From NCBI RefSeq assembly GCF_947492455.1, contig NZ_CANLNB010000002.1, positions 372,001-436,000 on the forward strand: 64,000 bases of DNA, given 5' to 3'. Under the pieces are notes generated by a model. The model ran no database searches. It was given only the letters and a program-made list of their open reading frames with translations, and was not told where the DNA came from. Of the stretch, positions 35,084-45,000 are shown one piece after another. The stretch comes from an uncultured Aliiroseovarius sp. GTDB taxonomy: Bacteria > Pseudomonadota > Alphaproteobacteria > Rhodobacterales > Rhodobacteraceae. How positions within the stretch are numbered: position 1 is the stretch's first letter; each line of letters begins with the position of its first letter. The position numbers and the translations under genes were made by a program.

Positions 35084-35159
35084 GGCTCACAGAGTGAGCC
35101 TGAGGGGCGCTGCCCCTCGGCCTACGGCCTCACCCCGAGGTATTTTGGGCAAGAGGAAG
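35084..35159 (+). repeat. Dispersed triple-hairpin repeat, copy C
   Basis: Stem 1 GGCTCAC/GTGAGCC (loop AGA), stem 2 GAGGGGC/GCCCCTC (loop GCT), stem 3 GGCC/GGCC (loop TAC), tail CTCACCCCGAGGTATTTTGG then GCAAGAGGAAG. Between the aspartic protease gene (+) and holC (-). Shares a CGGT lead with copy B. Confidence 0.88.
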
Positions 35160-35167
35160 AGGTATGG

Positions 35168-35689
35168 TTACGCGTCCTCGGGCGCGGTTGAGGCTTTCAT
35201 TTCCCAACGTCCGCTTTCCTGGCTCCAGTATTTTGCCGTGACGCCTGCGTTTTTCACCGCCATCCATTGGGTGCGCGCATGGGCCACCGCGTCGGGGTCG
35301 TTGCCGTCAAACACCACGAACACGCGTGTATGTCCGCGCATGTCGTCTTCGGAAATCTCGGCCCCGTCGATGGCCATCAGGGCTTGCGCGTCGTTTGGAG
35401 CATCGGGGGACGACGTCAACAGGATCGGTTGGAGTGCGTCCTGCGGACCGCCTGCCTGCCCGTGGGGTAGAAACCCGTCTTCCGGGGTCAGCCACAGCCG
35501 CTCATCCAGCCAGTTTAGCCGCGCTGCATTGGGGCCGCGCACGCAGACGCGCCAGCCCGCTTGCAGGCTGCGCTCAAGCAACATCGGAAGGGCAGCTTCC
35601 AGCGGGGACCGGGTCAGGTGATAGAAGAAGACCTCGCCTTGCGCGGCGCCTTCCGTTCCTTTGCCTTCGGTCCCTGCTGAGTCTGTCAT
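35168..35689 (-). CDS. holC: DNA polymerase III chi subunit
   Basis: 173 residues. The domain starts at about residue 20 (EVFFYHLTRSPLEAALPMLLERSL) and includes RLNWLDERLWL and FVVFDGNDPDAVAHAR, which match HolC. The first 19 residues (Gly/Glu-rich) are an extension not needed by the fold. Chi links the clamp loader to SSB. It starts 4 bp after the pepA stop, the pepA-holC order common in proteobacteria. Confidence 0.92.
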   Translation of the reverse strand: MTDSAGTEGKGTEGAAQGEVFFYHLTRSPLEAALPMLLERSLQAGWRVCVRGPNAARLNWLDERLWLTPEDGFLPHGQAGGPQDALQPILLTSSPDAPNDAQALMAIDGAEISEDDMRGHTRVFVVFDGNDPDAVAHARTQWMAVKNAGVTAKYWSQESGRWEMKASTAPEDA

Positions 35690-35693
35690 GCGC

Positions 35694-37166
35694 TTAGCCT
35701 TCGAACTGGTCTTTCACCAGACGGTTCAGCGCCAGAACGCCCCAGCCGGTTGCCCCTTTGGGCGCCAAGGGGCTTTCGCCGGACAGCTGGGCCGTGCCCG
35801 CGATGTCCAGGTGGATCCAAGGCTGGTCGTCTTTCACAAAACGGCCCAAGAACTGCGCTGCGGTCACCGACCCAGCCGCGCGACCGCCCACGTTCTTGAT
35901 GTCCGCCTTATGCGACTTGATCAGCTTGTCATAGCCCGGCCCCATCGGCATCCGCCACGCGCCTTCGCCCTCGGCCTCGGCGGCTTTCAGGAAGTTATTG
36001 CAGAATGTGTCATCGTTCGAGAATACGCCTGTGTTTTCGTGCCCCAAGCCGATGATGATTGCGCCGGTCAGGGTTGCCAAATCGACCATTGCTGCGGGTT
36101 TGTATTCCTCCTGCGCATGCCACATCACATCGCACAGAACCAAGCGGCCTTCGGCGTCGGTGTTGATCACCTCGATCGTGGTGCCTTTCATCGAGGTCAC
36201 GATGTCTCCGGGGCGTTGCGCACGTCCGTCCGGCATGTTTTCCACCAACCCGACAAGCCCGACCACATTGGCCTTGGCGCTTCGTAGGGCCAGCGTTTTC
36301 ATCACGCCCGAGACCGTGCCCGCGCCGCCCATATCCATGGTCATGTCTTCCATGCCCGCGCCGGGCTTTAGGCTGATGCCGCCGGTGTCGAACACGACGC
36401 CCTTGCCGACGAGCGCTAGCGGGGCTGCGCCTTTTTCGCCCTTGAGCCATTCCATGATGACGACTTTCGAGGGGCTTTCCGAGCCCTGCCCCACGCCCAG
36501 AAGTGCGCGCATGCCGAGGGCTTCCAGTTCGGGTTCCTCCAGCACCTTCACGGTAACGCCCAGATTTTTCAGGGCTTCCAGCCGCGCCGCAAACTCAGTT
36601 GTGGTCAGCACGTTTGCGGGCTCGTTCACCAGATCGCGGGTGAAGAACACACCTTCGGCCAAGGCTTTGACGCTGTCAGCCGACGCGGCGAAGCTTTCGG
36701 GTTTCGAGACCATCACCGACAGGCTGCCGCCCTCGGGCGCATCATCGTTGGTCTGGTGATCGTCGAACGCATAGGCGCGCAGGCTGGCCCCAAGTGCCAG
36801 TTCATCTGCATGTTTCAGCGATCCGGCCAGCACCAGAACATCCTTGCCCAGAAGGGCTTTCCCGATTTTTCCACCGGCTTTGCGGGCTGTGGTTTCGTCG
36901 GCGCGCTGGGACAGGCGAAGAACCTGAACGGCCTCGGCCTCCATCCCGACGGGCCACGCCAAATCCTGCGCGTCGCCGTCCTTCATCTTCTCAAATGCCT
37001 CACTTTCGGCAAAACGCGCCAGCGCCCCACGCATCAGCTTGTTCACGCGGCGCGCAGCCGGATGCAGCTTGCCGGGTTCGGACAGAACCACAGTGACGCG
37101 GCCCTTATGGGTGCCGATCGCATCAAGGTCGATTTCGGTGAAACTTGGAAGGATCGGGGCGGTCAT
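35694..37166 (-). CDS. pepA: Leucyl aminopeptidase (M17)
   Basis: 490 residues. N-terminal macro-like domain and C-terminal M17 catalytic domain with VGKGVVFDTGGISLKPG, DMGGAGTV and the NTDAEGRLVL signature that contributes metal ligands. It is a cytoplasmic, hexameric aminopeptidase; in some bacteria PepA also binds DNA, which cannot be inferred here. First gene of pepA-holC and divergent from lptF. Confidence 0.96.
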   Translation of the reverse strand: MTAPILPSFTEIDLDAIGTHKGRVTVVLSEPGKLHPAARRVNKLMRGALARFAESEAFEKMKDGDAQDLAWPVGMEAEAVQVLRLSQRADETTARKAGGKIGKALLGKDVLVLAGSLKHADELALGASLRAYAFDDHQTNDDAPEGGSLSVMVSKPESFAASADSVKALAEGVFFTRDLVNEPANVLTTTEFAARLEALKNLGVTVKVLEEPELEALGMRALLGVGQGSESPSKVVIMEWLKGEKGAAPLALVGKGVVFDTGGISLKPGAGMEDMTMDMGGAGTVSGVMKTLALRSAKANVVGLVGLVENMPDGRAQRPGDIVTSMKGTTIEVINTDAEGRLVLCDVMWHAQEEYKPAAMVDLATLTGAIIIGLGHENTGVFSNDDTFCNNFLKAAEAEGEGAWRMPMGPGYDKLIKSHKADIKNVGGRAAGSVTAAQFLGRFVKDDQPWIHLDIAGTAQLSGESPLAPKGATGWGVLALNRLVKDQFEG

Positions 37167-37298
37167 GACGGGTCCTTTGTTTGGCAGGTTTCTGCCATTG
37201 GTAGCCGCCCCGTACAGGTTTGACCAGATAGCAGTTTTCCCCGCCGGCCGGATGGTTTAGAAACCTGACCACAAGATGTTGCGCTCACAGGGGGGAAC

Positions 37299-38462
37299 GT
37301 GGCCAGATTCGACCGGTATATGCTGTCGCAGCTTGTGGTGCTGTTCGGCTTCTACGGGCTTGTCCTGGTGTTGCTCTTCTGGGTCAACCGGGCCGTGCGG
37401 CTGTTTGACCAGCTGATCGCCAACGGCCAGACCGCGCTGGTCTTTCTTGAATTCTCGGCGATGATCCTGCCCGGCGTGATCGTGTTCATCATCCCGATAG
37501 CGTCCTTCGCGGCAGCGGTATCGGTCACCAACCGGTTGAACTCGGAAAGTGAATTGGTGGTGGCTCAGGCGGCTGGCTATGGTCCGTTTCGTCTGGCCCG
37601 CCCGGTGCTGGTTTTCGGCCTTCTCACCGCATTGTTCATGCTGGTTCTGACGCACATCCTTGTTCCGATGAGCCAGTTGCGCTTTGCCGAACGTCAGGCC
37701 GAAATTGCTGAGAATGTGACCGCGCGTTTCCTGACAGAAGGCAGTTTTGTCCACCCGGCAGATGGCATCACGCTCTATATCCGCGAGATCAGTCCGGCGG
37801 GTGAGCTGTTTGATATTTTCCTGTCAGACGAACGAGATGACGAGCAGCACTATACCTATACCGCGCGCCGCGCCCTGATCGTGAAGACCGATCTTGGCCC
37901 CCGCCTTGTGATGTTTGAAGGGTTGGCGCAGGTAATTAACACCGAAAGCCAACGCCTGACCACCACCGGGTTCGAGGACTTCACCTACAACATCGCCACG
38001 CTTCTGACCGGGGCCGAGGAAGGTGTGCGCACAGTGACGCAGATCTATACGCCCGAGCTGTTGAACCCACCGATCGCAACCATGGTCGAGACCGGCGAAA
38101 CCCGCGCGGCCCTGCGTGCCGAAGGGCATTTCCGCAATGCCCAAGCGCTCTATTCCATCGTGACGGCGATGGCAGGCTTTTCCATGCTGATCGTGGCCGG
38201 CTTCAGCCGGTTTGGTCTGTGGCGACAGGTGGTCATTGCGCTTGCGGCCGTGGCCCTGCTGCAATCGCTCGACAATACTATGCTTGATCTGGCGCGCCGC
38301 ACCGAGGGCGGCGTCTGGCTGGTCTATCTGGCGACACTTGTGGGGGTCGTCTTCAACGTCGTCGTCCTCTACATGGCCACCCGGCCCTCGTTTTCGGACC
38401 TACGACGCCGTCGACGCACGATGCGCGAGCGCAGCCGTCAAATGTCCGAGGTGGGCGCATGA
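37299..38462 (+). CDS. lptF: LPS export ABC transporter permease LptF
   Basis: 387 residues, GTG start. Three N-terminal and three C-terminal helices flank a periplasmic beta-jellyroll of the LptF/G family (RYMLSQLVVLFGFYGLVLVL; ILPGVIVFIIPIASFAAAV; NRLNSESELVVAQAAG). With LptG and LptB it extracts LPS from the inner membrane. First gene of the run lptF-lptG-lptD-surA-pdxA-rsmA; overlaps lptG by 4 bases (ATGA). The promoter should lie in the 132 bp shared with pepA. Confidence 0.96.
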   Translation: MARFDRYMLSQLVVLFGFYGLVLVLLFWVNRAVRLFDQLIANGQTALVFLEFSAMILPGVIVFIIPIASFAAAVSVTNRLNSESELVVAQAAGYGPFRLARPVLVFGLLTALFMLVLTHILVPMSQLRFAERQAEIAENVTARFLTEGSFVHPADGITLYIREISPAGELFDIFLSDERDDEQHYTYTARRALIVKTDLGPRLVMFEGLAQVINTESQRLTTTGFEDFTYNIATLLTGAEEGVRTVTQIYTPELLNPPIATMVETGETRAALRAEGHFRNAQALYSIVTAMAGFSMLIVAGFSRFGLWRQVVIALAAVALLQSLDNTMLDLARRTEGGVWLVYLATLVGVVFNVVVLYMATRPSFSDLRRRRRTMRERSRQMSEVGA

Positions 38463-39556
38463 GACTGCATCTCTATATCGCCCGCCGCTTCCTGCGCGCC
38501 TTCCTAAGCATGCTCGTCGTGCTGGCGATCATCTTTGTGCTGCTGGATATGGTCGAGAGTATGCGCAAATTCGATGCAGCATCCGTCGGGTTTTCGAACG
38601 TGCTGGGGCTGACGCTGCTGAATGCACCGGTCTGGATGTACCGCATTCTGCCCTTGATCGTGATTCTATCCACGCTGTGGATGTTTCTGAGCCTCGCGCG
38701 CAGTTCCGAAATGGTAGTGACACGTGCGGCTGGACGGTCGGCCTTGATGACTCTCATTGCGCCCGTCGTAACGGTATTCCTGTTTGGCATTCTGGCCGTC
38801 GCCATTGGCAATCCAATCACTGCTGGGACAACCAAGAAATACGAACGTATTGCAGCGCAATACGAAGGCAGCGGGGCTTCGGTCCTGTCAATTGCCTCGG
38901 ACGGCGTTTGGTTGCGCCAAGGCAACGAAAGCGGACAAACCGTGATCCGTGCTGATCGCTCGAACCTCGAAGGGACCGAGCTTTTTGACGTGACCTTCTT
39001 TTCCTTCTCGCCTGAAGGACCGCCCACATTGCGCATCGAAGCGGCAAGCGCCAAGCTGGAACCCGGACACTGGGCCATTCGCGGGGCGAAGGTTTGGGAT
39101 CTGATCAGTGATGCCAACCCCGAAAGCACCGCCATTCAGTATCCAATGTTCTCGCTGGCCTCGAACCTGACGCAAGAGCAGATCCGGGACAGCTTTGGCA
39201 AACCCAGCTCGATCTCGATCTGGGATCTGCCGCGCTTCATTGGGCAACTCGAGGCCGCAGGCTTTTCCGCCCGTGCCCACCGCGTATGGCTGCATATGGA
39301 GCTGGCCATGCCGATCTTCTTGGTCGCGATGGTCCTGATTGGCGCGGGCTTTACCATGCGCCACACACGCTTTGGGCGCACCGGGATCATGGTTCTTTTT
39401 GCCCTGATGATGGGCTTTGGCGCCTATTTCATTCGTAACTTCGCACAGATACTCGGAGAGAACGGGCAAATCCCGATCCTTCTGGCCGCGTGGGCGCCCC
39501 CAATCGCCGCGATCCTTTTGCCACTTGGCATTCTATTGCATCTGGAGGACGGCTGA
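38459..39556 (+). CDS. lptG: LPS export ABC transporter permease LptG
   Basis: 365 residues with the same six-helix and jellyroll plan as LptF (HLYIARRFLRAFLSMLVVLAI; RILPLIVILSTLWMF; SSEMVVTRAAGRSAL). C-terminal helices: PIFLVAMVLIGAGFTMRH and FGAYFIRNFAQILGENG. Partner of LptF in the LptB2FG transporter. Its TGA overlaps the lptD ATG (TGATG). Confidence 0.96.
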   Translation: MRLHLYIARRFLRAFLSMLVVLAIIFVLLDMVESMRKFDAASVGFSNVLGLTLLNAPVWMYRILPLIVILSTLWMFLSLARSSEMVVTRAAGRSALMTLIAPVVTVFLFGILAVAIGNPITAGTTKKYERIAAQYEGSGASVLSIASDGVWLRQGNESGQTVIRADRSNLEGTELFDVTFFSFSPEGPPTLRIEAASAKLEPGHWAIRGAKVWDLISDANPESTAIQYPMFSLASNLTQEQIRDSFGKPSSISIWDLPRFIGQLEAAGFSARAHRVWLHMELAMPIFLVAMVLIGAGFTMRHTRFGRTGIMVLFALMMGFGAYFIRNFAQILGENGQIPILLAAWAPPIAAILLPLGILLHLEDG

Positions 39557-41706
39557 TGGGCCTGTCACAGCACCTGCGCGCCGGACGATTGGCGCTTGCC
39601 CTGCTTGCAGGCTCGGTCAGCACGCTTGCGCTGACGGCGGCTCCGATTGCAGCCCAGACCGCCAGTTTAATCGCGGACCACGTGCGCGTTGTGGGAAATG
39701 GTGGATTGGTGGCCGATGGCAATGTCGTGGTCCTGTTCGAAGGCACACGCCTGACCGCAACCAAGGTCAGCTATGATAAGGCCACGAACACACTGTCCAT
39801 CACAGGCCCGATTACCATCACACGTCCCGACGGCACGGTTTTGGTGGCGGACGAGGCGACCCTGTCCGCAGATCTGCGCAATGGCATTCTGAAAAGCGCG
39901 CGTCTGGTGCTGGATCAACAATTGCAGATCGCCGCCGCCCAGATCAATCGCGTGCAGGACCGCTATACTCAGCTGTCACGTGTCGCGGCGTCCTCGTGTC
40001 ATGTCTGCGCGAAAAACCCCGTGCCCCTGTGGCAGATCCGTGCCGAGCGTGTGGTCCACGATGAAAAAGAGCGCCAGCTTTACTTCCACCACGCTCAACT
40101 GCGCGTGGCGGATGTGCCGATCTTCTATCTGCCGCGCTTGCGCCTGCCAGACCCGACGCTGGATCGCGCCACCGGCTTTCTGACACCGAAGATCCGCACC
40201 AACACGACGCTCGGGTTTGGCCTTTCGGTCCCCTATTTCGTCAAGCTGGGCGACCACGCGGACCTTACAGTGTCGCCCTATATCGCCGACAAAACCCGCA
40301 CCCTAGAACTGCGCTATCGTCAGGCCTTCCGTACAGGCGACATTCTGATCAACGGAGCCGTGAGTCAGGACAGCATTCTGCAAGACGAGCCACGTTTCTA
40401 CGTGTTTGCCGAGGGTGAGTTCCAGCTGCCACGGGACTATACGCTGTCGTTCCAATTACAAGAGATCTCGGACCCCGGCTATCTCTTGGATTACGGTTAC
40501 TCGGACCAGGACCGCTTACGAAACGTGATCGAGTTGATGCGTGCGCGCCGTGACGAGTTCGTCTTCGCGGGGATCACCCGTTATGACACTCTGCGTGCGT
40601 CCGAGCTCCCGATCTCGGACCAGTTGCCCTTTGCACAGATTGACGCCTTCTATGAGCGGCGTTTCCATCCAGGAGGGCTTATCGGGGGCGAGCTACGTAC
40701 CAACCTGTCGTGGCAGGCCCATTTCCGTGAAAGCCAACTGGACATTCTGGGCCGCGACGTGGCGCGTATCGGCGCCGGCCTTGACTGGCGGCGCGACTGG
40801 ATTGGTCCGGCGGGGCTGGTGATCGAAGGTCAGGCCGCTTTGGACGCGGATGTCTATTGGATCGAACAGGATAGCAACTATCAGACTGAGCAGAGCTTCG
40901 CCGCGCCGTCGGCGGGTGTGACGTTGCGCTGGCCCCTGTCGCGTGCCTCTGCGAGGGGAACGGTCGACGTGCTTGAACCCGTTGCAGCTTTGGCGTGGTC
41001 CGAACAGGTTGGCGCGGATATTCCCAATGAAGACAGCCAGTTCGTCGAGTTTGATCAGGGCAACCTGTTTGATCTGAACCGCTTCCCGGGCAGCGACCGC
41101 CGCGAAGAAGGGCTCCGGGCCGCCGTGGGTCTTAGCTGGACGCGTCATGCACCGTCGGGATGGGGGTTCACCTTGGCCGCAGGACGTGTCTTCCGCGAGG
41201 CGGATCTAGGCCAGTTCACCGACGCCTCTGGCCTATCGGGTCAGACCTCTGACTGGTTATTGGGGGTCGCGGTCAACAATGGCGAGGGCATCTCGATCCA
41301 AGGCCGGGCGCTTCTGGATGACGACTTTGGCCTGACCAAGTCGGAAACCCGCGCCGCGTGGCTGACTGATCAATTCCAACTGGGTGCAACCCATATCTGG
41401 GTGATCGAAGATGCGGCTGAAAACCGGCCAATCCCCACGCACGAGCTGCGGCTGGACAGCTCCTGGAACGTTGGCGACTTCTGGACAATCACCGCCGATG
41501 GCAGTTTCGATGTCGAGGAAAAGCAGGCCACCCGTGCCAGTATTGGTGTGGAATACCGAAATGAATGCCTTTCGGTCGATCTTTCCCTCTCGCGTCGCTT
41601 CACAACCTCTATTAATGTAGATCCAACAACTGATTTTGGTCTGCAATTCGAATTGATCGGATTTGGAAGCGGCCGCGGAGCAGCGGTGAATAAATGCAAC
41701 GGCTAG
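39556..41706 (+). CDS. lptD: LPS assembly outer-membrane protein LptD
   Basis: 716 residues from the ATG that overlaps the lptG stop. Signal peptide (cleavage near PIAAQT), N-terminal OstA jellyroll (about 38-150; LIADHVRVVGNGGLVADGNV), then a large beta-barrel. Cys residues in SSCHVCAKNP and near the C terminus (ECLSVD, KCNG) could form the disulfides that lock jellyroll to barrel. It completes the LPS bridge to the cell surface. Confidence 0.94.
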   Translation: MGLSQHLRAGRLALALLAGSVSTLALTAAPIAAQTASLIADHVRVVGNGGLVADGNVVVLFEGTRLTATKVSYDKATNTLSITGPITITRPDGTVLVADEATLSADLRNGILKSARLVLDQQLQIAAAQINRVQDRYTQLSRVAASSCHVCAKNPVPLWQIRAERVVHDEKERQLYFHHAQLRVADVPIFYLPRLRLPDPTLDRATGFLTPKIRTNTTLGFGLSVPYFVKLGDHADLTVSPYIADKTRTLELRYRQAFRTGDILINGAVSQDSILQDEPRFYVFAEGEFQLPRDYTLSFQLQEISDPGYLLDYGYSDQDRLRNVIELMRARRDEFVFAGITRYDTLRASELPISDQLPFAQIDAFYERRFHPGGLIGGELRTNLSWQAHFRESQLDILGRDVARIGAGLDWRRDWIGPAGLVIEGQAALDADVYWIEQDSNYQTEQSFAAPSAGVTLRWPLSRASARGTVDVLEPVAALAWSEQVGADIPNEDSQFVEFDQGNLFDLNRFPGSDRREEGLRAAVGLSWTRHAPSGWGFTLAAGRVFREADLGQFTDASGLSGQTSDWLLGVAVNNGEGISIQGRALLDDDFGLTKSETRAAWLTDQFQLGATHIWVIEDAAENRPIPTHELRLDSSWNVGDFWTITADGSFDVEEKQATRASIGVEYRNECLSVDLSLSRRFTTSINVDPTTDFGLQFELIGFGSGRGAAVNKCNG

Positions 41707-41777
41707 CGCCCGCGCGAATGAAACGCCAAGGATCAAGGTCAGCAATTAAAAGCGTTATGCGATACAGGAAAATACCG

Positions 41778-43070
41778 ATGGGATTTCTTAGCCAATCTAA
41801 AGCGCACCAGACACCGCGCAAAGCAACTGCTTCGGCATGGACTTGCGCGGCATCGGGTCTGGTCTTCGGTCTGGTGTCTCTGGCCGGATTTGGCCCAGCA
41901 CCGGCACAGGCACAAAACCTTTTCGCACCTGTGGCCAAGATTAACGACAGTGTGATTACGTCGTATCAGCTGTCGCAACGCATGGCGTTTCTGGGGGTGT
42001 TGCGCGCCCCGGGCAATCTACGCGAACAGGCGCTGAAACAGCTGACCGACGAAGCCCTACAACGTCAGGCCGCCAAAGCCGCTGGTGTGTCTGTCACAGC
42101 AGAAGAGGTACTGGCCGGCATGTCCGAATTCACCGGCCGCTTCAATCTGAAGGTCGAGGACTTCAACAAGATCATCGCACAAGCTGACGTCGCCCCCGAA
42201 ACCTTCCGCGATTTCGTCTCGAACGGGCTGGCGTGGCGCGCCTTTGTACGCCAACGCTGGCAGGGACGTATTCGGGTCACCGAGGACGAGATTGATCGCC
42301 AACTGTCGCTGACCGCGCCGGGTCAAAACGTCCGCGTTTTGATGTCCGAGATTATCTTGCCCGCCCAGACCCATGAACAGATGCAAGACGCACGCGCGCG
42401 TGCCACGCAGCTGTCTGAAATCTCTACTTTGGGTGCGTTCGCGGCCGAAGCCCGTCGGTCCTCGGTCGCGCAGTCGGCCGGGCGCTCGGGACGTTTGGAC
42501 TGGACGGACCTGTCGGATCTGCCTGGTCCCATTGCGGCACAAATCGTAGCGCTAGAACCCGGAAACGTGACCGATCCTGTTCCCGTTCAAAATGGGATTG
42601 CCGTCTTCCAGCTGCGGGCCATCGAAGAAGTTGACCGCCCCACGCCAGCGGACGTCACCGTAGAATATGCGGCTTTGATGATCCCGGGCGGGCGCAGCGC
42701 AGACGCGCTGGCGCAAGCTGCTGACATCCGTGCCAAAACGGACAGTTGCGTAGATTTGTTCGGCCTGTTCCCGGGCTCGACCGAAGCGCAAATTCAGCAT
42801 GAAACCTTGCTGGTCGGCGAACTTCCCACCCGATACGCGGTAGAGCTGGCACAGCTTGATGAAGGCGAGGCCTCGACCGCGCTAACCTCGGCGGATGGGC
42901 AGAACCTTGTTTATCTGATGCTGTGTTCGCGCAGCCGCGAGTTGCCCGAGGATGTCAGCCGCGACCAGCTAAAACTGCGCCTGCAGAACCAACGCTTGCA
43001 AGCGTTCTCGGTCGCGTATCTGGAAGAGCTTCGCGCCGCCGCGTTTATCGAGGAATTTGACGCGCAATGA
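41778..43070 (+). CDS. surA: SurA-like periplasmic peptidylprolyl isomerase
   Basis: About 430 residues. From the ATG at 41778, with CAGGAAAATACCG upstream, there is a signal sequence ending near PAPAQA-QN, then the SurA N-terminal chaperone domain (VAKINDSVITSYQLSQRMAF) and a parvulin-like domain whose rotamase signature is weak (RVLMSEIILPAQ; SGRLDWTDLSDLPGP). In the family it chaperones outer-membrane proteins such as LptD. Longer frames begin at 41694 or 41718. Overlaps pdxA by 4 bases. The position after lptD is classic. Confidence 0.9.
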   Translation: MGFLSQSKAHQTPRKATASAWTCAASGLVFGLVSLAGFGPAPAQAQNLFAPVAKINDSVITSYQLSQRMAFLGVLRAPGNLREQALKQLTDEALQRQAAKAAGVSVTAEEVLAGMSEFTGRFNLKVEDFNKIIAQADVAPETFRDFVSNGLAWRAFVRQRWQGRIRVTEDEIDRQLSLTAPGQNVRVLMSEIILPAQTHEQMQDARARATQLSEISTLGAFAAEARRSSVAQSAGRSGRLDWTDLSDLPGPIAAQIVALEPGNVTDPVPVQNGIAVFQLRAIEEVDRPTPADVTVEYAALMIPGGRSADALAQAADIRAKTDSCVDLFGLFPGSTEAQIQHETLLVGELPTRYAVELAQLDEGEASTALTSADGQNLVYLMLCSRSRELPEDVSRDQLKLRLQNQRLQAFSVAYLEELRAAAFIEEFDAQ

Positions 43071-44071
43071 CCGCTGACAGCAGCGCGTCCGCCCCTGTCC
43101 CGCCCGTGGCTTTGACCATGGGCGAACCGGCAGGGGTCGGCCCCGAGATCGCCGCCAAGGCCTTTGCGGGTTTGAAGGACAAGGTGCCGTTCTTTCTGAT
43201 CGGCGACCCGCGCCACCTGCCCGAAGGTATCGCATTCACGCAGATCGACCATCCTGCCGAAGCGCATAGTGCCGAGGCGTTGCCGGTATTGCCGCATGAC
43301 TTCCACACCCCACGCGTCCCCGGTGTGGCGCAAGCTGAACACGCGCAAGCCGTGATCGATGTGATCGCGCGCGCTGTGGAGCTGACGCAGACAGGAGAGG
43401 CGCTTGCGGTCTGCACCAACCCGATCAACAAGAAAGCGCTGAAAGACGGGGCGGGGTTTCCGTTTCCCGGCCACACCGAATACCTGTCGCATCTGGCAGG
43501 CGACGCCGATGTCGTGATGATGCTGGCCTGCGACGAACTTCGCGTCGTACCCGCCACGATCCATATCGCGCTGTCGGAAGTCCCCGCAGCACTAACGCGC
43601 GAGACGCTGGAACAGGTCATCCGCACCACCCATGCCTCCCTGATCCGCGATTTCGGCCACGCAGCGCCGCGCATCGCCGTTGCGGGCCTGAACCCCCATG
43701 CGGGCGAAGGTGGCGCGATGGGGATGGAGGAGATCAACATGATCACCCCCCTATTGAATGATCTGCGCGCCGAAGGGTTTGACCTGCGCGGCCCCCTGCC
43801 CGCCGACACGATGTTCCACGCCAGCGCGCGTGCAGGCTATGACGCGGCGGTCTGCATGTATCACGACCAGGCGCTGATCCCGATCAAGACGATCGACTTT
43901 GCGGGTGGTGTCAACGTCACCTTGGGCCTGCCCTTCGTGCGCACCTCGCCCGATCATGGCACAGCCTATGACATCGCGGGCACCGGCGCTGCGGATGCCA
44001 CTTCCTTGATCAACGCCCTGCGCATGGCCCACCAAATGGGCCTTGCCCGCCGACAGGAGAGCCCCTCATGA
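43067..44071 (+). CDS. pdxA: 4-hydroxythreonine-4-phosphate dehydrogenase PdxA
   Basis: 334 residues, full length. Motifs: [23 protein letters not shown] (metal His), and [15 protein letters not shown] plus [13 protein letters not shown]. It oxidises 4-phosphohydroxy-threonine on the way to pyridoxal phosphate. Coupled to surA and rsmA by ATGA overlaps at both ends, as in many proteobacteria. Confidence 0.97.
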   Translation: MTADSSASAPVPPVALTMGEPAGVGPEIAAKAFAGLKDKVPFFLIGDPRHLPEGIAFTQIDHPAEAHSAEALPVLPHDFHTPRVPGVAQAEHAQAVIDVIARAVELTQTGEALAVCTNPINKKALKDGAGFPFPGHTEYLSHLAGDADVVMMLACDELRVVPATIHIALSEVPAALTRETLEQVIRTTHASLIRDFGHAAPRIAVAGLNPHAGEGGAMGMEEINMITPLLNDLRAEGFDLRGPLPADTMFHASARAGYDAAVCMYHDQALIPIKTIDFAGGVNVTLGLPFVRTSPDHGTAYDIAGTGAADATSLINALRMAHQMGLARRQESPS

Positions 44072-44904
44072 GCCAGATCGACGGGCTGCCCCCCCTGCGC
44101 GAGGTGATCAACACCCACGGGCTGGTCGCGAAGAAATCGTTGGGCCAGAACTTCCTGCTGGACCTGAACCTGACCGCCAAGATCGCCCGGATGGCCGGGG
44201 ATCTGTCGGGCTGTGACGTCTTGGAAGTCGGACCCGGCCCCGGTGGGTTGACCCGTGGCCTGCTGGTCGAAGGCGCCCGCAAAGTGCTTGCGGTCGAGAA
44301 AGACAGCCGCGCGATGGCCCCCTTGGCCGAGATCGCCGCCGCCTATCCGGGACGGCTTGAAGTTGTGAACGCCGACGCGCTGGAGCTGGATCCGCTTCAG
44401 CACCTGACGCCCCCCATCCGCATCGTCGCCAACCTGCCTTATAATGTGGGCACCGAGCTTCTGGTGCGGTGGCTGACCCCGCCCAGCTGGCCGCCTGCCT
44501 GGTCCAGCCTGACGCTGATGTTCCAAAAAGAAGTGGCCGAGCGTATCGTTGCCCAGCCGGGATCAAAGAAATACGGGCGTCTCGCCGTACTTGCCCAGTG
44601 GCGCACCACGCCTCGTGTCGTGATGGAACTGCCCCCCGAAGCCTTTACACCCCCGCCGAAAATCCACTCGGCCGTGGTGCATCTAGAGGCTCTGCCCGAA
44701 CCGCGGTTCGAAGCGGATGCGGGCAAACTGCAGGCTGTTGTGGCCAAGGCCTTCGGGCAGCGGCGCAAAATGCTGCGTGCATCGTTGAAGGGCATGCATC
44801 CCGAGATCGAGGACGTACTGACCTCGGTCGGGATCAAGCCCACTTCGCGCGCGGAAGAGATCGACGTGGAAGCGTTCTGCGCCTTATCGCGGGCGTTGGG
44901 GTAA
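44068..44904 (+). CDS. rsmA: 16S rRNA dimethyladenosine transferase RsmA (KsgA)
   Basis: 278 residues. [13 protein letters not shown], the SAM loop [14 protein letters not shown], and the catalytic [11 protein letters not shown] segment are diagnostic. It dimethylates two adenosines near the 3' end of 16S rRNA in the late steps of 30S assembly. Last gene of the lptF operon; repeat copy D starts 12 bp after its stop. Confidence 0.97.
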   Translation: MSQIDGLPPLREVINTHGLVAKKSLGQNFLLDLNLTAKIARMAGDLSGCDVLEVGPGPGGLTRGLLVEGARKVLAVEKDSRAMAPLAEIAAAYPGRLEVVNADALELDPLQHLTPPIRIVANLPYNVGTELLVRWLTPPSWPPAWSSLTLMFQKEVAERIVAQPGSKKYGRLAVLAQWRTTPRVVMELPPEAFTPPPKIHSAVVHLEALPEPRFEADAGKLQAVVAKAFGQRRKMLRASLKGMHPEIEDVLTSVGIKPTSRAEEIDVEAFCALSRALG

Positions 44905-44915
44905 AGGCGTTGGGA

Positions 44916-44992
44916 GGCTCACGTCGTGAGCCTGAGGGGCGCTGCCCCCGCGCCTGCGGCGCTCCCCCGAGGTACTTATGACAAGAAAATGA
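44916..44992 (+). repeat. Dispersed triple-hairpin repeat, copy D
   Basis: Stem 1 GGCTCAC/GTGAGCC (loop GTC), stem 2 GGGGC/GCCCC (loop GCT), stem 3 GCGCC/GGCGC (loop TGC), tail TCCCCCGAGGTACTTATGAC then AAGAAAATG. Between rsmA (+) and the ClC gene (-). Stem 3 has a sequence different from copies A, B and C but remains fully paired. Confidence 0.85.
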
Positions 44993-45000
44993 ACAGAGTG

